From Crocinitomicaceae bacterium (lineage in GTDB: Bacteria; Bacteroidota; Bacteroidia; Flavobacteriales; Parvicellaceae): a stretch of 8,481 nt of DNA. Within the stretch, counting starts at the first letter, position 1. The number at the start of each line of letters is the position of its first letter. The notes beneath the pieces were generated by a model. The model saw only the letters and a program-made list of their open reading frames with translations, was not told the origin of the DNA and did no database searches. The stretch covers positions 48,856 to 57,336 of the forward strand of contig PBJU01000023.1 in NCBI GenBank assembly GCA_002721285.1, read 5' to 3'. This document shows positions 6,340-8,481 of the stretch, piece by piece. The translations under genes were made by a program, and so were the position numbers.

Positions 6340-7243
6340 TTTTAAATTCTGTGTTTTTAATCATTTTATCAAAGGATAGAATAGTGTTTAATCCCTTGTT
6401 TTGAAAATATTTTATTTGATTTCTCGTAGCTAAAATAAAATCTCCACCCCATGCGCCAAGTGACTTTATAGCTCCATCATATCCTGAAAAGTATTTTTCT
6501 TTTATAGGTTTATCTCCGATGCAGTAACCAATAATTTTTTCGTGTTCTAAGAGAATTTCTTCAAATTCATTAAGATTATTGCATTTGATTATTTCAGATG
6601 TTAAATCAGATATTTCTTTAATGCTTCTTTTGTCTTTTTTAATCTTTCTGTATCTAATAACTTCATTATGACTATTTTGTTTGGTATTCAGATGAATAAA
6701 AAATAGTTCTTCAGAAAATTCAGGATACCATGCAATAGAATTATATTGAGGCTTTTCATTTACTAACTGATAAGTTACAGGTTCGTCACTTGTAGCACAT
6801 GCAATATCATACCCACTTCCATTACTACATTTAAAATGTAAATCAAAGGGGTTTATGTTATACAATTGAGCAACGTTGCTAATTATTGTTGAGCTTGATC
6901 CTAATCCCCAATTATTTGGGAATTCTAAATAGGTTTTTATTTCACCTCCACTAAAATTTTGAGTTTTGGAAATGCTTACAGCATTTTGAATTAATATTAT
7001 TAACCAGTCAAATGTTTCTTTGTTAGAAGTATGTTTTAATTCAAAATTTTCACAATTAAAGGATGCATTGAACCATTCTTGATTATTATAATCAAAGCTT
7101 TTCCAATTTATAATGTTGTTATTAGTTTCTGAAAAATGTAAATCTTGGCCAAATTCACATGGTGTAGCTAATGACAAAGCCCCATCAAGTATTAAATACT
7201 CACCTGTTATAAGTAATTTGCCGTTAGCTTTGAATTTTTTCAA
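6323..7243 (-). CDS. GYDIA-family GHMP kinase, candidate phosphomevalonate kinase
   Basis: A 306-residue GHMP-superfamily protein bearing the GYDIA signature (144-148, in GSGYDIACA). Motif 1 is GKLLITGEYLILDGA (8-22), the phosphate-binding loop is WGLGSSST (112-119), D146 is the expected catalytic aspartate, and motif 3 is K260-SLGAWGGD268. The GGD ending and the GSG-Y-D-I-A pattern recall phosphomevalonate kinases (GGD and GSG-F-D-V-A in members I remember), whereas the mevalonate kinase in this operon has GGGG and SGLD. Its substrate is formally unassigned. By elimination it is the best candidate for the missing phosphomevalonate kinase. It starts with TTG at 7243, overlapping the TGA stop of HMG-CoA reductase (TTGA); no ATG precedes motif 1 in frame. 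It is shorter than typical phosphomevalonate kinases, and W265 sits where a glycine is usual. Confidence 0.87.
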   Translation of the reverse strand: MKKFKANGKLLITGEYLILDGALSLATPCEFGQDLHFSETNNNIINWKSFDYNNQEWFNASFNCENFELKHTSNKETFDWLIILIQNAVSISKTQNFSGGEIKTYLEFPNNWGLGSSSTIISNVAQLYNINPFDLHFKCSNGSGYDIACATSDEPVTYQLVNEKPQYNSIAWYPEFSEELFFIHLNTKQNSHNEVIRYRKIKKDKRSIKEISDLTSEIIKCNNLNEFEEILLEHEKIIGYCIGDKPIKEKYFSGYDGAIKSLGAWGGDFILATRNQIKYFQNKGLNTILSFDKMIKNTEFKSEQPI

Positions 7244-8481
7244 GAATTATTCTTAATACTAACGTTATTCTTTATTCCTCTTAGCTTGCAGAATTCGTTT
7301 ACTACTGCACTATGAGAAACCACTTTATCACTAAAAAACAACTTTATTTTTTCACATTCTTCTTTTGAAGCGCCAAGTTGATTAAGAATATTTAGTAGGT
7401 GCATTTTCATGTGCCCTTTTTGTATTCCAGTAGTTACTAAGGATCTTACTGCTCCAAAATTTTGTGCAAGTCCAACTGCTGCTATTATTTTCATAAGCCT
7501 TTTAGCATCAGGATTCCCAAGTAGTTGATGAGAGAATTTAACCATTGGGTGAAGAGAGGTTAATCCCCCTACAGTTCCAACAGAAATAGGTAATTCTATC
7601 CAAAATTTAAAATTCCCATCTTTTATTTCAACATTTGTAAGGCTTTTGTATTGACCGTCCTTAGAAGCATATGTGTGGCCACAAGCTTCTACAGCTCTAA
7701 AATCATTTCCAGTAGCGATTACCACTGCATCTATTCCATTGAAAATTCCTTTATTATGTGTTGTAGCTCTGTAAGGCTCTATATTTGCAACATGAATAGC
7801 TTGCTCAAATTTCTTTGCAAATTCTTCTTTATCCATACTTGGATCTTCTGATAACTCATCTATTTTACAGCTTACTTCACACTTTACAATACATTCAGGA
7901 GTATAGTTGCTTAATATGCACATAATAATTACAATCTTTTTATCACTATCACTTAAATTGCTAGACTGTAATTCTCTTTCTAATATTTTTGCAAATTCTT
8001 CAAGTAAACTATTAATGAAATTTGCTCCCATAGCATCACAAGTTTCAAACTTAGCTTCTAGTTGATAATAGTTAGGCTCTAGATCAGATCTATCGACAAC
8101 ATTAATGTCTTTAATTCCACCCCCTCTAGATCTCATATTGGCGGTGATAGACTCAGTTTCACTGTAAAATTTGTCTTTGATTGAGTTTACAAAATTCTTT
8201 AGAGTAGAAAACTCACCATACCATGCAAAATGAACATGTCCAATTTTAATTGTGGAAATCACAGTAGATTTAAAACCACCTCTTTCCATCCAAAATGAAG
8301 CATTTTTTGCGGCTGCAGCAACAACAGAACTTTCTTCAATAGCCATAGGGACACAATAAATCCTATCATTAATTAGGAAATTAGGTGCAACTCCAAATGG
8401 AATATAGAAATTGGTGATAGTATTTTCAATAAATTCATCATGAATTTTTTGTGTTTCAGCATCATTGTGCCAATAACTTTT
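7240..8481 (-). CDS. mvaA: class II hydroxymethylglutaryl-CoA reductase, N terminus outside window
   Basis: The frame is open from the window edge to TGA (7240-7242), giving 413 residues; the ATG at 8346 is internal, not the start, because conserved sequence continues upstream (HDEFIENTI and PFGVAPNFLIND, coded at about 8365-8442). The family interconverts HMG-CoA and mevalonate with NAD(P)H. Numbered from that internal Met: MAIEESSVVAAA (1-12, catalytic Glu), DAMGAN (104-109, nucleotide binding), HNKG with K199, ATGND with D215, GTVGGLTSLHP (257-267) and GHMKMH with H312 near the C terminus. These fit class II bacterial enzymes, which databases often label degradative; in this operon the role is surely biosynthetic. 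NADH or NADPH preference cannot be read safely. Roughly 30-40 N-terminal residues appear to be missing beyond the edge. The stop overlaps the start of the GYDIA kinase. Confidence 0.95.
   Translation of the reverse strand, partial: KSYWHNDAETQKIHDEFIENTITNFYIPFGVAPNFLINDRIYCVPMAIEESSVVAAAAKNASFWMERGGFKSTVISTIKIGHVHFAWYGEFSTLKNFVNSIKDKFYSETESITANMRSRGGGIKDINVVDRSDLEPNYYQLEAKFETCDAMGANFINSLLEEFAKILERELQSSNLSDSDKKIVIIMCILSNYTPECIVKCEVSCKIDELSEDPSMDKEEFAKKFEQAIHVANIEPYRATTHNKGIFNGIDAVVIATGNDFRAVEACGHTYASKDGQYKSLTNVEIKDGNFKFWIELPISVGTVGGLTSLHPMVKFSHQLLGNPDAKRLMKIIAAVGLAQNFGAVRSLVTTGIQKGHMKMHLLNILNQLGASKEECEKIKLFFSDKVVSHSAVVNEFCKLRGIKNNVSIKNNS

Noticed and set aside
7651..7851. Open frame of 66 codons on the plus strand inside HMG-CoA reductase
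   Set aside because: It is antisense to the catalytic NKG/ATGND region, and its Cys/Ser/Ile-rich translation resembles no protein.
8344..8346. ATG at 8346 as the true start of HMG-CoA reductase
   Set aside because: The frame stays open to the window edge and the upstream 45 codons encode conserved class II sequence (IENTI, PFGVAPNFLIND), so the gene is cut by the edge.
1..8481. A defence system, prophage, CRISPR array or other novel accessory system
   Set aside because: Every stretch is explained by core-metabolism genes with recognisable families; no direct-repeat arrays, integrase, transposase or composition break is visible.

Overview
The window looks like a compact, AT-rich chromosomal segment from a member of the Bacteroidota, most likely a flavobacterium. 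The signs are an A/T-rich third-codon bias, A-rich rather than Shine-Dalgarno-like leaders, a DUF6913-type protein next to the NAD-dependent DNA ligase gene, a GYDIA-type GHMP kinase beside a class II HMG-CoA reductase, and a mevalonate cluster containing a UbiA-family prenyltransferase. All genes look intact apart from the two cut by the window edges. I see no mobile element, CRISPR array, tRNA or rRNA. The only gap between genes longer than a few bases is 53 bp (232-284).

Left part, plus strand (1-1350): the C-terminal end of DNA ligase LigA (BRCT domain), a DUF6913-family protein of unknown function, and shikimate kinase AroK. The last two overlap by 17 nt. This run ends in a tail-to-tail overlap of 11 bp with the minus-strand run.

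Right part, minus strand (8481 down to 1340): a tightly packed run of six genes that reads as one operon. In order of transcription they are class II HMG-CoA reductase (5' end outside the window), GYDIA-family GHMP kinase, diphosphomevalonate decarboxylase, mevalonate kinase, UbiA-family prenyltransferase (archaeal DGGGP-synthase-like) and an S9A oligopeptidase-B-like lipoprotein. Neighbours overlap by 3 to 20 nt or are separated by 3 nt, and several starts are TTG or GTG.

Together the cluster covers HMG-CoA to mevalonate (reductase), mevalonate to 5-phosphomevalonate (mevalonate kinase), and diphosphomevalonate to isopentenyl diphosphate (decarboxylase). No recognised phosphomevalonate kinase is present. 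The GYDIA kinase is the obvious candidate, and its third motif (GGD) resembles phosphomevalonate kinases more than mevalonate kinases. The UbiA protein probably uses a polyprenyl diphosphate made downstream of this pathway. The S9 peptidase shares the operon but has no evident link to isoprenoids. The region is mostly core metabolism. The points most worth following are the kinase assignment, the acceptor of the UbiA enzyme, and the peptidase's place in the operon.
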